Positions 32,608 through 41,696 of a DNA stretch of 64,000 nt are shown piece by piece. Numbering within the stretch: position 1 is the first letter of the stretch; each line of letters opens with the position of its first letter. The stretch comes from Nocardia acidivorans NBRC 108247 (GTDB lineage Bacteria; Actinomycetota; Actinomycetes; Mycobacteriales; Mycobacteriaceae). Under the pieces are notes generated by a model. It ran no database searches, was not told where the DNA came from, and saw nothing but the letters and a program-made list of their open reading frames with translations. The stretch spans positions 118,009 through 182,008 of the forward strand of contig NZ_BDAW01000011.1 in NCBI RefSeq assembly GCF_001625085.1, written 5' to 3'. The translations under genes and the position numbers were made by a program.

Positions 32608-33276
32608 TCACCTGCCGCCGCCACTGAGCAACAGCACGATCGCGCGCACGAAACCCTCGAGGCGTTCGCGCGGATACTCGGCGGGATCATTGACCGCCAT
32701 ACCGCCGAGCATCTCGGCAATGGTCAGCAGTGAATTGGTGAGCAGGCCGGAATCGACTGCGGCCCACCGGGGATCGAGGGCCGCGCCCATGCGGACCAGC
32801 GCCTCGGCCTGATCGAAGACACCGGTGCGGGCGCTGCGCAGCGCCGCCCGGTACTCCTGCGGCGCGCTGCCCGGGCTGGCCAGGATGAGTCGCCAGCGGG
32901 TCGGCTGCGCGAGGACCACGCCGACGAATGCCTCGACCGCCTGGGAGGCCACCTGCACCGGTTCGCCGCCGAGCAGATCGGTGGGCAGGGTGGCGACCAC
33001 CTGATCCAGGGCGCGCTCGAGTTCGCGATCCAGCAGGGCCGCCACGAGTTCGGCGCGGGTTTTGAAGACGGTGTAGAGCACCGGCTTGCCCACGCCCGCC
33101 TGCGCGGCCACCGCCTCCATGCTGAGTTCGTGCAGTTCGGATCGGGTCAGCACCTCGAAGGCCGCGTCCAAGAGCTGGGCTCGGCGCTGCTCCGGGGGTA
33201 GGCGCGGGGCATAGCGACGCCTCGGCCGTTCGGCCGCCGTCCGCGACGTCGTCACCTGGTCCACCTCCACGAGCAC
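32608..33276 (-). CDS. TetR family transcriptional regulator
   Basis: A 222-residue regulator. The N-terminal HTH is classical: RRAQLLDAAFEVLTRSELHE, then SMEAVAAQAGVGKPVLYTVF and KTRAELVAALLDRE. The C-terminal ligand domain has WRLILASPGSAPQEYRAALR. It is divergent from an MpaB-type oxygenase gene (33413), the usual arrangement for a regulator and its target. It lies just upstream of the ABC-F transcript on the same strand but is separated from it by a promoter. The exact start is uncertain because several candidates lie within the first 10 residues. Confidence 0.9.
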   Translation of the reverse strand: MLVEVDQVTTSRTAAERPRRRYAPRLPPEQRRAQLLDAAFEVLTRSELHELSMEAVAAQAGVGKPVLYTVFKTRAELVAALLDRELERALDQVVATLPTDLLGGEPVQVASQAVEAFVGVVLAQPTRWRLILASPGSAPQEYRAALRSARTGVFDQAEALVRMGAALDPRWAAVDSGLLTNSLLTIAEMLGGMAVNDPAEYPRERLEGFVRAIVLLLSGGGR

Positions 33277-33334
33277 ATGATGCCAGCCGGTCGGAATGCG
33301 GATCGCACCCTCCCCGGCAGAATCTTACGCGACC

Positions 33335-33376
33335 GTTGTATTCGGCACGCGCAATTGCTACGGTGGTGTTGTATTC
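33335..33376. promoter_or_regulatory. Candidate TetR-binding region with GTTGTATTC repeats
   Basis: GTTGTATTC occurs at 33335-33343 and 33368-33376, 33 bp apart (about three helical turns), in the divergent tetR/oxygenase promoter. The second copy is framed by GGTG and CACC, giving a small palindrome. Assignment to the TetR protein is inference. Confidence 0.35.
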
Positions 33377-33412
33377 ACCGCTGAGGCGGGCAGCGCACAA
33401 GGGAGTGAACCG

Positions 33413-34363
33413 ATGGGCTTCGATCCGACCACCCTTCGCAGGGACGACTACGGGTTCTTCGGGCCCGACTCCCCCAGCTGGAAGATCTGGACCGCGCCGA
33501 CCGCGGTCATCGGATTCCAGCGCGCCACCGTGCTCGAGTTCTTCGACCCGTTCCTCACCGCCGCCGTGGCCGACGCGCGCGGTATCTACACCGATCCGCG
33601 CAGCCGCCTCGACCACACCTTCGCGTACTTCCTGCTGGTGGCCATCGGCGACGGACGCACCGCCATTCAGGCATCGGAGCATCTGATGCAGGTGCACGCT
33701 CCCATGACCGGGATCGAACCCATCACCGGACAGCGGTACGCGGCCAACAGCCCGGAGACCCAGCTGTGGATCCATGTCACCGGCTGGCATTCGGTGCTCA
33801 AGGCGTACGAGGTCTACGGCCCCGGGAAGCTCAGTGCCGAAGAGGAAGCGCGGTACTGGCAGGAGTGCGTCATCGCCGCCGAACTCCAGACCTGCAGGCC
33901 CGAGGATGTGCCGCGCTCGCGCGAGGAGGTGCGCGCCTACTTCGAGAAGGTCAAACCGCGCCTGTGCACCTCGGTCCGCGCCGAGGAAGGAATGCACCAG
34001 CTGCTGCGCACCTCACCGCGTAATGGGGCGGGCATCTCGTACGCCCTCGGCAGCATCGCGCTCTCCCTCACCACCGCCGCGCTCACCCCGATGTGGATGC
34101 GAAAGCTGGGGCGGTACAACGTGCCTCGCATTGTCGACCCGCTGGTGAAGCTGCCCGCCAAGCTGATCGTCCGGCTGTTCACGCTTTTCGGATCCTTCGG
34201 CCTGATCAAGGCCGCGCCGTTCATCGCGCCGATGGCGGGACAGATCCTGAAGCAGCACCTGTCGAAGGAGCTGCCCGCCACACTGGAGACGATCACTCCC
34301 GCGCAAGCCCGGGAACGATACAGCCTGCGCGGCAAGAGAACTCAGATCGCGGAAGCCAGCTGA
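33413..34363 (+). CDS. MpaB/DUF2236-type oxygenase family protein
   Basis: A 316-residue protein of the oxygenase MpaB (DUF2236) family, related to latex-clearing protein and thought to bind haem. Family signs are the N-terminal DDYGFFGPDSPSWKIWTAPT, LEFFDPFLTAAVADARGIYT, SRLDHTFAYFLLVAIGDGRT, the HAPMTGIEPITGQRYAANSP block and QLWIHVTGWHSVLKAYEVYG. The histidines in LDHTF and WIHVTGWHS are candidate haem ligands. The ATG at 33413 has GGGAG upstream; the frame upstream of it is not family-like. The substrate is unknown. A strong terminator follows. Confidence 0.88.
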   Translation: MGFDPTTLRRDDYGFFGPDSPSWKIWTAPTAVIGFQRATVLEFFDPFLTAAVADARGIYTDPRSRLDHTFAYFLLVAIGDGRTAIQASEHLMQVHAPMTGIEPITGQRYAANSPETQLWIHVTGWHSVLKAYEVYGPGKLSAEEEARYWQECVIAAELQTCRPEDVPRSREEVRAYFEKVKPRLCTSVRAEEGMHQLLRTSPRNGAGISYALGSIALSLTTAALTPMWMRKLGRYNVPRIVDPLVKLPAKLIVRLFTLFGSFGLIKAAPFIAPMAGQILKQHLSKELPATLETITPAQARERYSLRGKRTQIAEAS

Positions 34364-34367
34364 ACAC

Positions 34368-34405
34368 AAAGCCCGACCGGAAGACGTTCCCGGCCGGGCT
34401 TTTTC
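34368..34405. terminator. Rho-independent terminator between convergent genes
   Basis: The stem AAGCCCGACCGG/CCGGCCGGGCTT with loop AAGACGTTC is followed by TTTT. It lies just after the oxygenase stop and 25 bp before the end of the convergent phosphatase gene, and could serve both. Confidence 0.8.
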
Positions 34406-34429
34406 GTGTAACCGCGCTCAATCAGCCTG

Positions 34430-35257
34430 TCAGGCCAGGAGTTTGGTCTTCAGGGCGGCGATGTCGGCGTCGGTCAGTTTCAGGCCGTCGCGGACGTAGT
34501 TGTCGAAGCTGCCATAGGTCTGGTTCGCCTGGTCGAAGGCGGAGTTCAGGGCGGCGGCGCTGACGCCGTTGAGCATGTCGCCGTCGGCGGCGCCACGGTA
34601 GTAGTTCGAGAGCAGGTAGTCATAGGTGACGGTGTCACGGTCGACGCCCAGGAGCGTCAGCAGCACGGCCGAGGTCCAGCCGGTGCGGTCCTTGCCCGCG
34701 GTGCAGTGGAACAGCACCGCGCCCGGGTTGGCGGCGATATCGCGCAGCACATCCGCGAAGCCCTCGTTCGCGCCGGGGGCGGTGATGAAGGCGCGGTACA
34801 GGTCCGTGCCCGCCATCAGGGTGGACATCATGACCTGCGGCGGGGCCTGGCCGATGATGTCGTTGTGGAATTCGGTGGCCCCGGCGGGCACCTTGTCCAC
34901 GCCCATGAGCTGCTGCTCCATGCCGGTGCGCAGATCGTGCACCGACTTCACATCGCGCGAGGTCAGCTCGGCCAGATCCGCATCGGTGGCCTTGGTCAGC
35001 TCACCGGTGCGGTACACCAGGCCGGTGCGCACGGTGTGACCGTCGACCGTCTTGTAGCCGCCCGCGTCCCGCGCGTTCACCACGTCCCGCAGGTTCAGCG
35101 AGCGGGCCGCGGTATCGAGCACCACATTGCCGGTCGAGGCGGGCGGCTGCACCGCCACGGCGGCGGGCTGATCGGCGAAGGCCAGCGCCGGGGTGGCGCC
35201 GAAGGACAGCGCGGAGGCCAGCACCAGTGAAGCGCCGAGCACGCGGGGTCGGATCAT
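34430..35257 (-). CDS. Exported PtpB-like tyrosine phosphatase
   Basis: A 275-residue secreted protein. The signal peptide is SLVLASALSFGATPALAFAD. The domain starts RSLNLRDVVNARDAGGYKTV, continues GLVYRTGELTKATDADLAEL and carries the P-loop FHCTAGKDRTGWTSA, the CX5R active site with the Lys and Asp seen in lipid/tyrosine phosphatases of the MptpB type. M. tuberculosis PtpB lacks such a clear signal peptide, so this is a secreted relative and not a strict orthologue. Substrates may be phosphotyrosine or phosphoinositides. AGGGAAG precedes the ATG. Confidence 0.9.
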   Translation of the reverse strand: MIRPRVLGASLVLASALSFGATPALAFADQPAAVAVQPPASTGNVVLDTAARSLNLRDVVNARDAGGYKTVDGHTVRTGLVYRTGELTKATDADLAELTSRDVKSVHDLRTGMEQQLMGVDKVPAGATEFHNDIIGQAPPQVMMSTLMAGTDLYRAFITAPGANEGFADVLRDIAANPGAVLFHCTAGKDRTGWTSAVLLTLLGVDRDTVTYDYLLSNYYRGAADGDMLNGVSAAALNSAFDQANQTYGSFDNYVRDGLKLTDADIAALKTKLLA

Positions 35258-35307
35258 GACGAACTTCCCTTTCTCGAGTGCCCGGCGCGGGACAGCCAGG
35301 CGGCAAA

Positions 35308-36333
35308 CTATGCGGCGGTCGCGGGCGTCTCGAATCGCGACAGCGCCAGCAGGCGGGAGATGGCGCGCAGATACTTCTTGCGGTATCCGCCATCGAGCAT
35401 TTCCTGCGAGAAGATCTGGTCCAGCTTGGCCCCGGACACGGTGACCGGTGTGCCAGCGTCGTAGAGCCGGTCCGCCAGCACCACGATGCGCAGCGCCACC
35501 GCCTGATCGGTGACCGTGTGCACACCGGAGATGTACACCGCCGAGACGCCCTGGATCAGCGCGTTGTACTTCGAAGGATGCAGCGTGCTCAGATGCTCGA
35601 GCAGATCGTCGAAGTCGTCGAGGGTGGATACCGGTGTGCGGGAAGCCTTTTCGGCCAGCAGCTCGGGCGCGGTCGGCTCCGGGGCGGGCGGCAGATCACG
35701 ATGGCGGTAGTCCGGGCCGTCCACCCGGATGGGCTCGAACAGCGAACCCAGCTTCTTGATCTCGCGCATGAAATCCTGTGCGGCGAAACGACCCTCACCG
35801 AGCTGACCCGGCAGGGTGTTGGAGGTCGCGACCACCGAGACACCGCGCGCGGTGAGCTCGGACAGCAGCCGGGACACCAGCATGGTGTCGCCCGGATCGT
35901 CGAGCTCGAACTCGTCGATGCAGAGCACGCTGTTGCCGGCGAGCCGTTCGACGGCATTGTTGAAGCCCAGCGCGCCGACCAGATTGGTCAGCTCACCGAA
36001 GGTGCCGAAGGATTTGGGACCGGGCACGCTGTGGAAGATCGAGGCCAGCAGGTGGGTCTTGCCCACGCCGAAGCCGCCGTCCAGGTACAAACCGATACCC
36101 GTGACCGGCTTCTTCCTACCGAACAGGCTCTTCTTCGACGCGGCCCTGTGCAGCTTGGTGACTCGATCGGCGAATTCCTCGGCCTTGCGCACCGCGGCGG
36201 CCTGCGACGGCTCCTTGGGATCGGGGATGTAGCTGGCGAAGCTCACCTCGTCGAAGGTCGGCGGGGGAACCATCTGAGCCACTAGTTGGTCGGCCGGAAC
36301 CTCCGGGTGGCGATCGACGAGGCGTTGTTGCAC
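35308..36333 (-). CDS. zapE: AFG1/ZapE-like cell-division ATPase
   Basis: A 341-residue cytosolic P-loop ATPase. Walker A is LYLDGGFGVGKTHLLASIFH, Walker B is VLCIDEFELDDPGDTMLV, and sensor 1 is VSVVATSNTLPGQLGEGRFA, the AFG1/ZapE pattern. ZapE interacts with the Z-ring in E. coli; mycobacterial relatives (Rv2670c) are uncharacterised. It starts with GTG at 36333 and is divergent from the RibD-like gene at 36369, the same order as Rv2670c-Rv2671. It begins the syntenic block running to hemY. Confidence 0.9.
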   Translation of the reverse strand: MQQRLVDRHPEVPADQLVAQMVPPPTFDEVSFASYIPDPKEPSQAAAVRKAEEFADRVTKLHRAASKKSLFGRKKPVTGIGLYLDGGFGVGKTHLLASIFHSVPGPKSFGTFGELTNLVGALGFNNAVERLAGNSVLCIDEFELDDPGDTMLVSRLLSELTARGVSVVATSNTLPGQLGEGRFAAQDFMREIKKLGSLFEPIRVDGPDYRHRDLPPAPEPTAPELLAEKASRTPVSTLDDFDDLLEHLSTLHPSKYNALIQGVSAVYISGVHTVTDQAVALRIVVLADRLYDAGTPVTVSGAKLDQIFSQEMLDGGYRKKYLRAISRLLALSRFETPATAA

Positions 36334-36368
36334 CGCGCCAGCCTAGTTACGTGGTGGAATCGGTTCTC

Positions 36369-37139
36369 ATGCAGCGTATGCCCAATGCGATCCAGCTCAC
36401 AGAACTCACCCATGACGATCTGCTGGCGCTGTACGCCTACCCGGCGGGACCTGCGGAACCGTGGATCCGGGTGAATTTCGTCAGCAGTATCGACGGGGCG
36501 GTGAGCGTGGACGGGCGCTCGGGCGGGCTCGGCACGCCGGCGGACAAGAAGGTCTTCCGAATCCTGCGCGATCTCGCCGATGTGGTGGTGGTCGGGGCCG
36601 GGACGGCGCGGGCGGAGAATTACGGGGCGGCGCATACGGATTCGCAACTGCGGATGCGACTGCACCATCACGGGTTCGGCGGGGATCCGACCGGCGCACC
36701 GCCGCGCATCGCGGTGGTGACCGCCACCGCCACGCTCGATCCGGGCGGACGGTTGTTCACCGATACCGGTGCGCGGCCGATCGTCATCACCACCGCCGAC
36801 GCGCCGCGGGATCGCAAGGACGCGCTCGCCGCGGCGGGCGGTCTGGTGATCGAGGCGGGCGAAACCAGCGTGACCGCGGGCGGACTGCGCGCCGCGCTCG
36901 AGGATCTCGGTATGCGACGCGTGCTGTGCGAGGGCGGACCCGCGCTGTTCGGCGATCTCATCGTCGCCCAGGCCGTCGACGAACTGTGCCTGACCCTGTC
37001 TCCCATGCTGGTCGCGGGGACGGAGAGACGAATCGCGGTGTCCCCCAATGCCATGGCCACACCCATGACATGCCGCCATCTGCTCTTCGACGGAGACGGG
37101 ACGATCTTGACCCGCTGGGTGCGTCCACACACCCTGTAG
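36369..37139 (+). CDS. RibD-like pyrimidine reductase family protein (Rv2671-like)
   Basis: A 256-residue protein of the stand-alone RibD C-terminal family. Key segments are WIRVNFVSSIDGAVSVDGRS, KKVFRILRDLADVVVVGAGT (nucleotide binding), RRVLCEGGPALFGDLI and VDELCLTLSPMLVAGTERRI. By position and sequence it matches M. tuberculosis Rv2671, which can substitute for dihydrofolate reductase when overexpressed and has been linked to antifolate resistance. ATG 36369 is used here; GTG 36351 is in frame and possible. It lies 36 bp from the zapE-like gene on the opposite strand. Confidence 0.9.
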   Translation: MQRMPNAIQLTELTHDDLLALYAYPAGPAEPWIRVNFVSSIDGAVSVDGRSGGLGTPADKKVFRILRDLADVVVVGAGTARAENYGAAHTDSQLRMRLHHHGFGGDPTGAPPRIAVVTATATLDPGGRLFTDTGARPIVITTADAPRDRKDALAAAGGLVIEAGETSVTAGGLRAALEDLGMRRVLCEGGPALFGDLIVAQAVDELCLTLSPMLVAGTERRIAVSPNAMATPMTCRHLLFDGDGTILTRWVRPHTL

Positions 37140-37175
37140 CTGAAACCGGCCGCGAGACCTGGCAGGCTGTACCGC

Positions 37176-38738
37176 ATGCGCTGGACTCGGGCCGCTCTGC
37201 TGGCGTCGACACTTTCGATCCTGGTGACCACCGGCTGTGCCGCCGGGCCCTCGGATCGACCCGCCGTTGCCATCGAACGACCGCATGCCGGGATGGTGGA
37301 AACCAGTACCGCGCCGACCGATACGCCGCCGCCCGCACCCGAGGTGCCCAAGACCGATCTGGCCTGGCACGACTGCACGGTGCCGAGCTTCAACCTGCTG
37401 TCGCTGGGGACGCCGCCGCCGGGGCTGATTCTCGAATGCGCCGAATACAGCACGCAGGTCGATATCAGCGGGGCCGTAGGCGGGAATTTCCGGACCGCGG
37501 CCATGCGGGCGCGATACGACCGCACGCCCAAGGATGTCGCACCGCTGGTGCTGACCTCGGGATCGGATCGGGCCTCGACCGCGACGCTGGCGTCGCTGGC
37601 GGCCGGACCGTCGGGATCGCTGCTCGCGGCGCGGCCGATCGTGGCGATCGACCGACGGGGTATCGGCAGTTCGCAGCCGGTGAGCTGTTTGACCAACGAG
37701 CTGCGGCGCACGCTGGCCGATCAGGCGCAATTCACCCATGGCACAGCCGATCCCGTGGACGCGGTGGCCAAGGCCAGCCAGGACGCGACCATCGCCTGCC
37801 TGGATTTCCTCTCCCCCGCGCAGGGGACCTTCAATGCCGCGCACGCGGCGGACGATATCGATCAGCTGCGCAAGCAGTGGCAGGTCGACCACATCGCGCT
37901 CATGGGCACGGGGACCGGGGCGACCGTCGCGATGAGTTACGCGCGCAAATACGGCGATCACCTGGGGCGGCTCGTGCTGGATTCGCCGCAGGCGGTGGGG
38001 CTCGATGCCATCGGGCGCGCCGAACAACGGGTGCGGGGGGCCGAGGCGGCCCTGACGGCGTTCGCGCAGAAGTGCGCGGCGCTGAACTGCTCGCTCGGCA
38101 AGGATCCGCGGGCGACCATCACCGATCTGGTGAATCGCGCGGGCAGCGGCGGATTCGGGGATTTGTCCGCGGCGGCGCTGGTGACCACGCTCAACGGATT
38201 CCTGGGTGATCCGCGCAACCTCGGCAATCCGCAGATCACCGAATTCGCCGACGCGCTCTCGGGTTTGGGGCGCGGGGATCAGGCCGCGCTCACGCCGATC
38301 GTGCTGCGCGAGACCTCCGCGATCGCCAGTGACGGCGAATATGTGAACCGTTGCAGCGACAATCACGAACCCGCCACCCCGGCGCGCGCGAAAGAGCTTG
38401 CCAATCAATGGAGTGCGAAGTATCAGGTGTTCGGCAAGGTCGCGGCCGTCGATCTGATGGACTGCTCGGCGTGGCCCACGCCCACGAGCGCCGCGCTGCC
38501 GGACAAGCTCGACCGGCCGGTGCTGGTGATCGGCGGCGAGGCCGATCCGGTCGCGGGCGTCGACAGCCGGCCCTCGGTCACCGGCGCGCTCGGCAAGGCC
38601 GGGGCGCGCACCGCCACCGTGGTGTGGCAGGGCTGGGGTCATCCCACCTTCGCCCACTCCGGCTGCGCGCAGCAGAACGTGACGGACTACCTGAAGGATG
38701 CCAAACTGCCACAGGACGGGACCGCCTGCCCGGCGTAA
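37176..38738 (+). CDS. Secreted alpha/beta hydrolase lipoprotein (Rv2672-like) with Thr at the nucleophile position
   Basis: A 520-residue lipoprotein with lipobox TTGC (LSILVTTGCAAGPS), so it is anchored outside the membrane. The hydrolase fold is clear: PLVLTSGSDRASTA, ARPIVAIDRRGIGSSQPVSC, then the elbow HIALMGTGTGATVAMSYARK, VLVIGGEADPVAGVDSRPS and TVVWQGWGHPTFAHSGC. The elbow reads G-T-G-T-G where G-X-S-X-G is normal, so the nucleophile would be Thr or the protein is inactive; Asp and His are kept. By synteny it is the Rv2672 homologue, a putative secreted protease/peptidase. It starts 36 bp after the reductase gene. Confidence 0.85.
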   Translation: MRWTRAALLASTLSILVTTGCAAGPSDRPAVAIERPHAGMVETSTAPTDTPPPAPEVPKTDLAWHDCTVPSFNLLSLGTPPPGLILECAEYSTQVDISGAVGGNFRTAAMRARYDRTPKDVAPLVLTSGSDRASTATLASLAAGPSGSLLAARPIVAIDRRGIGSSQPVSCLTNELRRTLADQAQFTHGTADPVDAVAKASQDATIACLDFLSPAQGTFNAAHAADDIDQLRKQWQVDHIALMGTGTGATVAMSYARKYGDHLGRLVLDSPQAVGLDAIGRAEQRVRGAEAALTAFAQKCAALNCSLGKDPRATITDLVNRAGSGGFGDLSAAALVTTLNGFLGDPRNLGNPQITEFADALSGLGRGDQAALTPIVLRETSAIASDGEYVNRCSDNHEPATPARAKELANQWSAKYQVFGKVAAVDLMDCSAWPTPTSAALPDKLDRPVLVIGGEADPVAGVDSRPSVTGALGKAGARTATVVWQGWGHPTFAHSGCAQQNVTDYLKDAKLPQDGTACPA

Positions 38739-38926
38739 ACCCGCTCACCCTGCACCTATTCCCCCGAACACACCGACCCTGAAGTTCGTGGGCCGCCCCG
38801 ATCCCGGACTGACCGGAGCGGAGGGAGGGAAGAAACGGGGCTTCGGGGGTCGCGAACCGCCGTAGCGCAGCGGAGGCAAATTAGGCACAGCGCGGCGGGT
38901 CCGCGCGCCCGTGACGGAGCGTTCCG

Positions 38927-40231
38927 GTGTACCGTGCCCGAGTGTTCCTTCGCCAGCTCGAGCCGCGCACCGCTCGCACCACCGCTGAGGTCCTGAACTT
39001 CGCTCTGTGGCCGTTAGCGGTACTCACCGTGCTGAACCGAGTCTTCATCAAGGCCGTCAACGGGTATATCACCGATGACTTCCGACCGGTGTACAACGCG
39101 TCGCTGGCGTTTCTGAACCATAAAGCGGTCTACAACGCGAACTTCTCCTCGACCGATCCGCATTACCTGTATCCACCCAGTGGGACGCTGCTGATCTCGC
39201 CGTTGGCGATCATCGATCCGGAGAAGTCCCGGTGGGGATTCATCCTGATCAACGCGATCGCGATCATGCTCGCCGGATATCTGCTGCTGCGGCTGTTCGA
39301 CTACACGCTCGGGTCGGTGGCCGCGCCCGCGCTGCTGCTGGCCATGTTCAGCTCCGAGACGGTGACCAACACGCTGGTGTTCACCAATATCAACGGGTGC
39401 CTGTTCCTGGCGATGGTGGTATTCATCCATCTGCTGCTGCGGCGTCAAGACCTCTGGGCCGGTGTGGTTTTGGGGCTGGTGATCTCGGTCAAGGGGCCGC
39501 TGCTGGCTCCGCTGATTCTGATCGCCCTCGCGCGCGGACAGTGGAAGACGCTCATCACGGCGGCCGGGGTGCCCATCGCGCTGAATCTGCTCGCGTGGCC
39601 GTTGATCGTGGATTACAAGCAGTTCTGGACCCATACGTTGCCCTACCTGGCCGAGTCGCGCGACTACTTCAACAGCGCGATCGTCGGCAATGCCGGGTAC
39701 TACGGCGTCGCGGGCTGGCTGACGCTGCTGATCCGCGTCGTGCTCGGTGTGATGGTCGCGATCTCGCTGTGGCTGCTGTATCGGTACTACCGCGACGATG
39801 AGGTCTTCTTCATCTGCACCAGCTCCGGCCTGCTGATCACCGCCATGCTCGTGCTCGGCTCGCTCGGCCAGATGTACTACTCGATGTTCCTGTTCCCGAT
39901 ACTCATGACCGTGGTGCAACGCAATTCGGTCATGCGGAACTGGCCCGCGTGGGTCGCGGTGTTCGGCTTCATGTCCTACGACAAGTGGCTCTCCGATCGC
40001 TGGCAGAGCATCGGCCGCTCCCTCGATTACCTGCGCGTCACCTTCGGCTGGGGTCTGCTGCTCATCGTCGTGTTCTGCGTGCTGGGCGACCGCTACCTGG
40101 CCGCGCGCCGCGAGGGCCGACTGGTCACCGGCAAAACCCTCGATCCGGCCTGGATGCATCCCGAATCCGAGGCCGACCCGATCCGCAACGGCAAGCCGCG
40201 CACCGCGATCCCCGAGCCCGTCAACGGCTGA
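38927..40231 (+). CDS. aftC: AftC-type alpha-(1->3)-arabinofuranosyltransferase
   Basis: A 434-residue polytopic membrane protein of the GT-C type with about 10 hydrophobic segments. The first loop carries TDDFRPVYNASLAFLNHKAV, with the acidic residues expected of GT-C enzymes, and HYLYPPSGTLLISPLAI. Further segments are FTNINGCLFLAMVVFIHLLL, GVVLGLVISVKGPLLAPLIL and SLGQMYYSMFLFPILMTVVQ. AftC adds the alpha-1,3 branch in arabinan of arabinogalactan and lipoarabinomannan, using decaprenyl-phosphoryl-arabinose. Position after the Rv2672-like gene and before msrB matches Rv2673. GTG 38927 has GGAG upstream. Confidence 0.92.
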   Translation: MYRARVFLRQLEPRTARTTAEVLNFALWPLAVLTVLNRVFIKAVNGYITDDFRPVYNASLAFLNHKAVYNANFSSTDPHYLYPPSGTLLISPLAIIDPEKSRWGFILINAIAIMLAGYLLLRLFDYTLGSVAAPALLLAMFSSETVTNTLVFTNINGCLFLAMVVFIHLLLRRQDLWAGVVLGLVISVKGPLLAPLILIALARGQWKTLITAAGVPIALNLLAWPLIVDYKQFWTHTLPYLAESRDYFNSAIVGNAGYYGVAGWLTLLIRVVLGVMVAISLWLLYRYYRDDEVFFICTSSGLLITAMLVLGSLGQMYYSMFLFPILMTVVQRNSVMRNWPAWVAVFGFMSYDKWLSDRWQSIGRSLDYLRVTFGWGLLLIVVFCVLGDRYLAARREGRLVTGKTLDPAWMHPESEADPIRNGKPRTAIPEPVNG

Positions 40232-40270
40232 GTCGGTCAACTCCCCTGGCGAAGTATTAGCGTGGAACCC

Positions 40271-40714
40271 ATGAGTTCCGACGCTGATACCTCGCTACCG
40301 GCCCCCCGCATCCAGCTGACCCCGCAGCAATGGCGGGCCAAGCTGAGCCCGGAGGAATACCAGGTACTGCGCGAAGCCGGCACAGAACGCGCCTTCACCG
40401 GCGAATACACCGACACCGAAACCGAGGGCGTCTACGCCTGCCGAGCCTGCGGAGCCGAATTGTTCCGCAGCGGAGAGAAATTCCACTCCCACTGCGGCTG
40501 GCCCTCCTTCTTCGACCCCGCCACCTCCGACGCCGTCATCCTCCGCCCCGACAACTCCCTCGGCATGCCCCGCGTAGAGGTCCTGTGCGCCACCTGCCAC
40601 AGCCACCTCGGCCACGTCTTCGAAGGCGAGGGCTACCCCACCCCGACAGACAAGCGCTACTGCATCAACTCGATCTCGTTGCGGCTGGAGCCCGCTGGGG
40701 GATCTACCAGCTGA
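40271..40714 (+). CDS. msrB: Peptide-methionine (R)-S-oxide reductase MsrB
   Basis: A 147-residue cytosolic enzyme that reduces methionine-R-sulfoxide. It has the full family set: LSPEEYQVLREAGTERAFTG, the zinc cysteines YACRACGAELF and LCATCHSHLGHVF, FHSHCGWPSFFDPA, and the catalytic Cys in TDKRYCINSISL. It matches Rv2674 by order and sequence. GTG 40262 is an alternative start nine bases upstream. Its 3' flank is where the conserved gene order breaks: a decayed IS256 transposase begins about 190 bp downstream. Confidence 0.96.
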   Translation: MSSDADTSLPAPRIQLTPQQWRAKLSPEEYQVLREAGTERAFTGEYTDTETEGVYACRACGAELFRSGEKFHSHCGWPSFFDPATSDAVILRPDNSLGMPRVEVLCATCHSHLGHVFEGEGYPTPTDKRYCINSISLRLEPAGGSTS

Positions 40715-40834
40715 ACCACTGGAGCACGGTCATTCACCGACGCCGTGTGAACGCTTTGCGAACGTTTTCACTGGGCGTCCGCGTAATCGACGGGAGTGTC
40801 GGGGTAACGGCGGATCTTGATCTCGGTCCGATCG

Positions 40835-40854
40835 GCCGAACCTGATGGTTCGGC
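40835..40854. terminator. Hairpin between msrB and the IS remnant
   Basis: The perfect stem GCCGAACC/GGTTCGGC encloses TGAT. It lies 121 bp after the msrB stop and before the transposase remnant. It may be a terminator or part of the old element; there is no T-run. Confidence 0.4.
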
Positions 40855-40907
40855 AGGAAGGACCGACTGATGTCGGAGACACTGACGGCCGTGGCGAAAG
40901 GCGCGGT

Positions 40908-41690
40908 AGGTCCTGTTCATCGACGCCATCCATGTGAAGATCCGCGATGGCCAGGTGGCCAACCGGCCGATCTACGTGGTCATCGGTGTCACCTGCGCCG
41001 GGGAACGCGACATCCTCGGACTCTGGGCCGGCGACGGCGGTGGGGGAGCGAAATTCTGGTTGCAGGTGCTCACCGAGCTCAAGAACCGTGGTGTCGCCGA
41101 TGTCTGCATCGCGGTCTGCGACGGGCTCGAGGGGCTGCCGGAGGCGATCAACACCGTCTGGGAGCACACGATCGTCCAGACATGTGTAATTCATCTGCTG
41201 CGCAACAGTTTCCGTTACGCGGGTCGGCAGCACTGGGCGGAGATGAGCAAAGATCTCAAGCCGGTTTACACCGCCGCGACCGAGGCCGCGGCCCGGGACG
41301 GTTCGGTGAGTTCACCGCGAAATGGGGTGACCGCTATCCCGCGATCGTCAGGCTCTGGAACAACGCCTGGGCCGAGTTCGTGCCGTTCCTGGCCTGACGT
41401 CGAGATCCGACGAATCATCTGTTCCACCAACGCAATCGAGTCCTTGAACGCCCGCTACCGGCGCGCGATCCGTGCCCGTGGGCATTTCCCATCCGAACAA
41501 GCAGCACTCAAATGCTTGTATCTGGCGACCCGTTCGCTGGACCCGACCGGGAAAGGTTCGGGCACGATAGGCGATGCGGTGGAAACCGGCCCTCAACGTC
41601 TTCGCCATCACCTTCGAAGGCCGGATCACCCCAACCGAGAACTAACCCACGCCGAGGTCAGATCCACCGTTAATCCGAAACTCCCGGGAC
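40908..41690 (+). mobile_element. Decayed IS256-family (Mutator) transposase remnant
   Basis: The similarity starts abruptly at LFIDAIHVKIRDGQVANRPI and continues VIGVTCAGERDILGLWAGDG (IS256 core), then VWEHTIVQTCVIHLLRNSFR. Near 41295 it shifts frame to FGEFTAKWGDRYPAIVRLWN, meets a stop after FVPFLA, and shifts again to IRRIICSTNAIESLNARYRR and HFPSEQAALKCLYLA. It ends FEGRITPTEN with TAA at 41643-41645. So there are at least two frameshifts and the N-terminal 150 or so residues, with the first catalytic Asp, are gone. About 40 bp after the stop resemble the right end of such elements. It is inactive. Confidence 0.88.
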
Positions 41691-41696
41691 ACGTGC

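Noticed and set aside
36282..38657. A 791-codon open frame on the minus strand
   Set aside because: It is antisense to the RibD-like and Rv2672-like genes, has low-complexity Arg/Gly composition, and has no credible start or domain.
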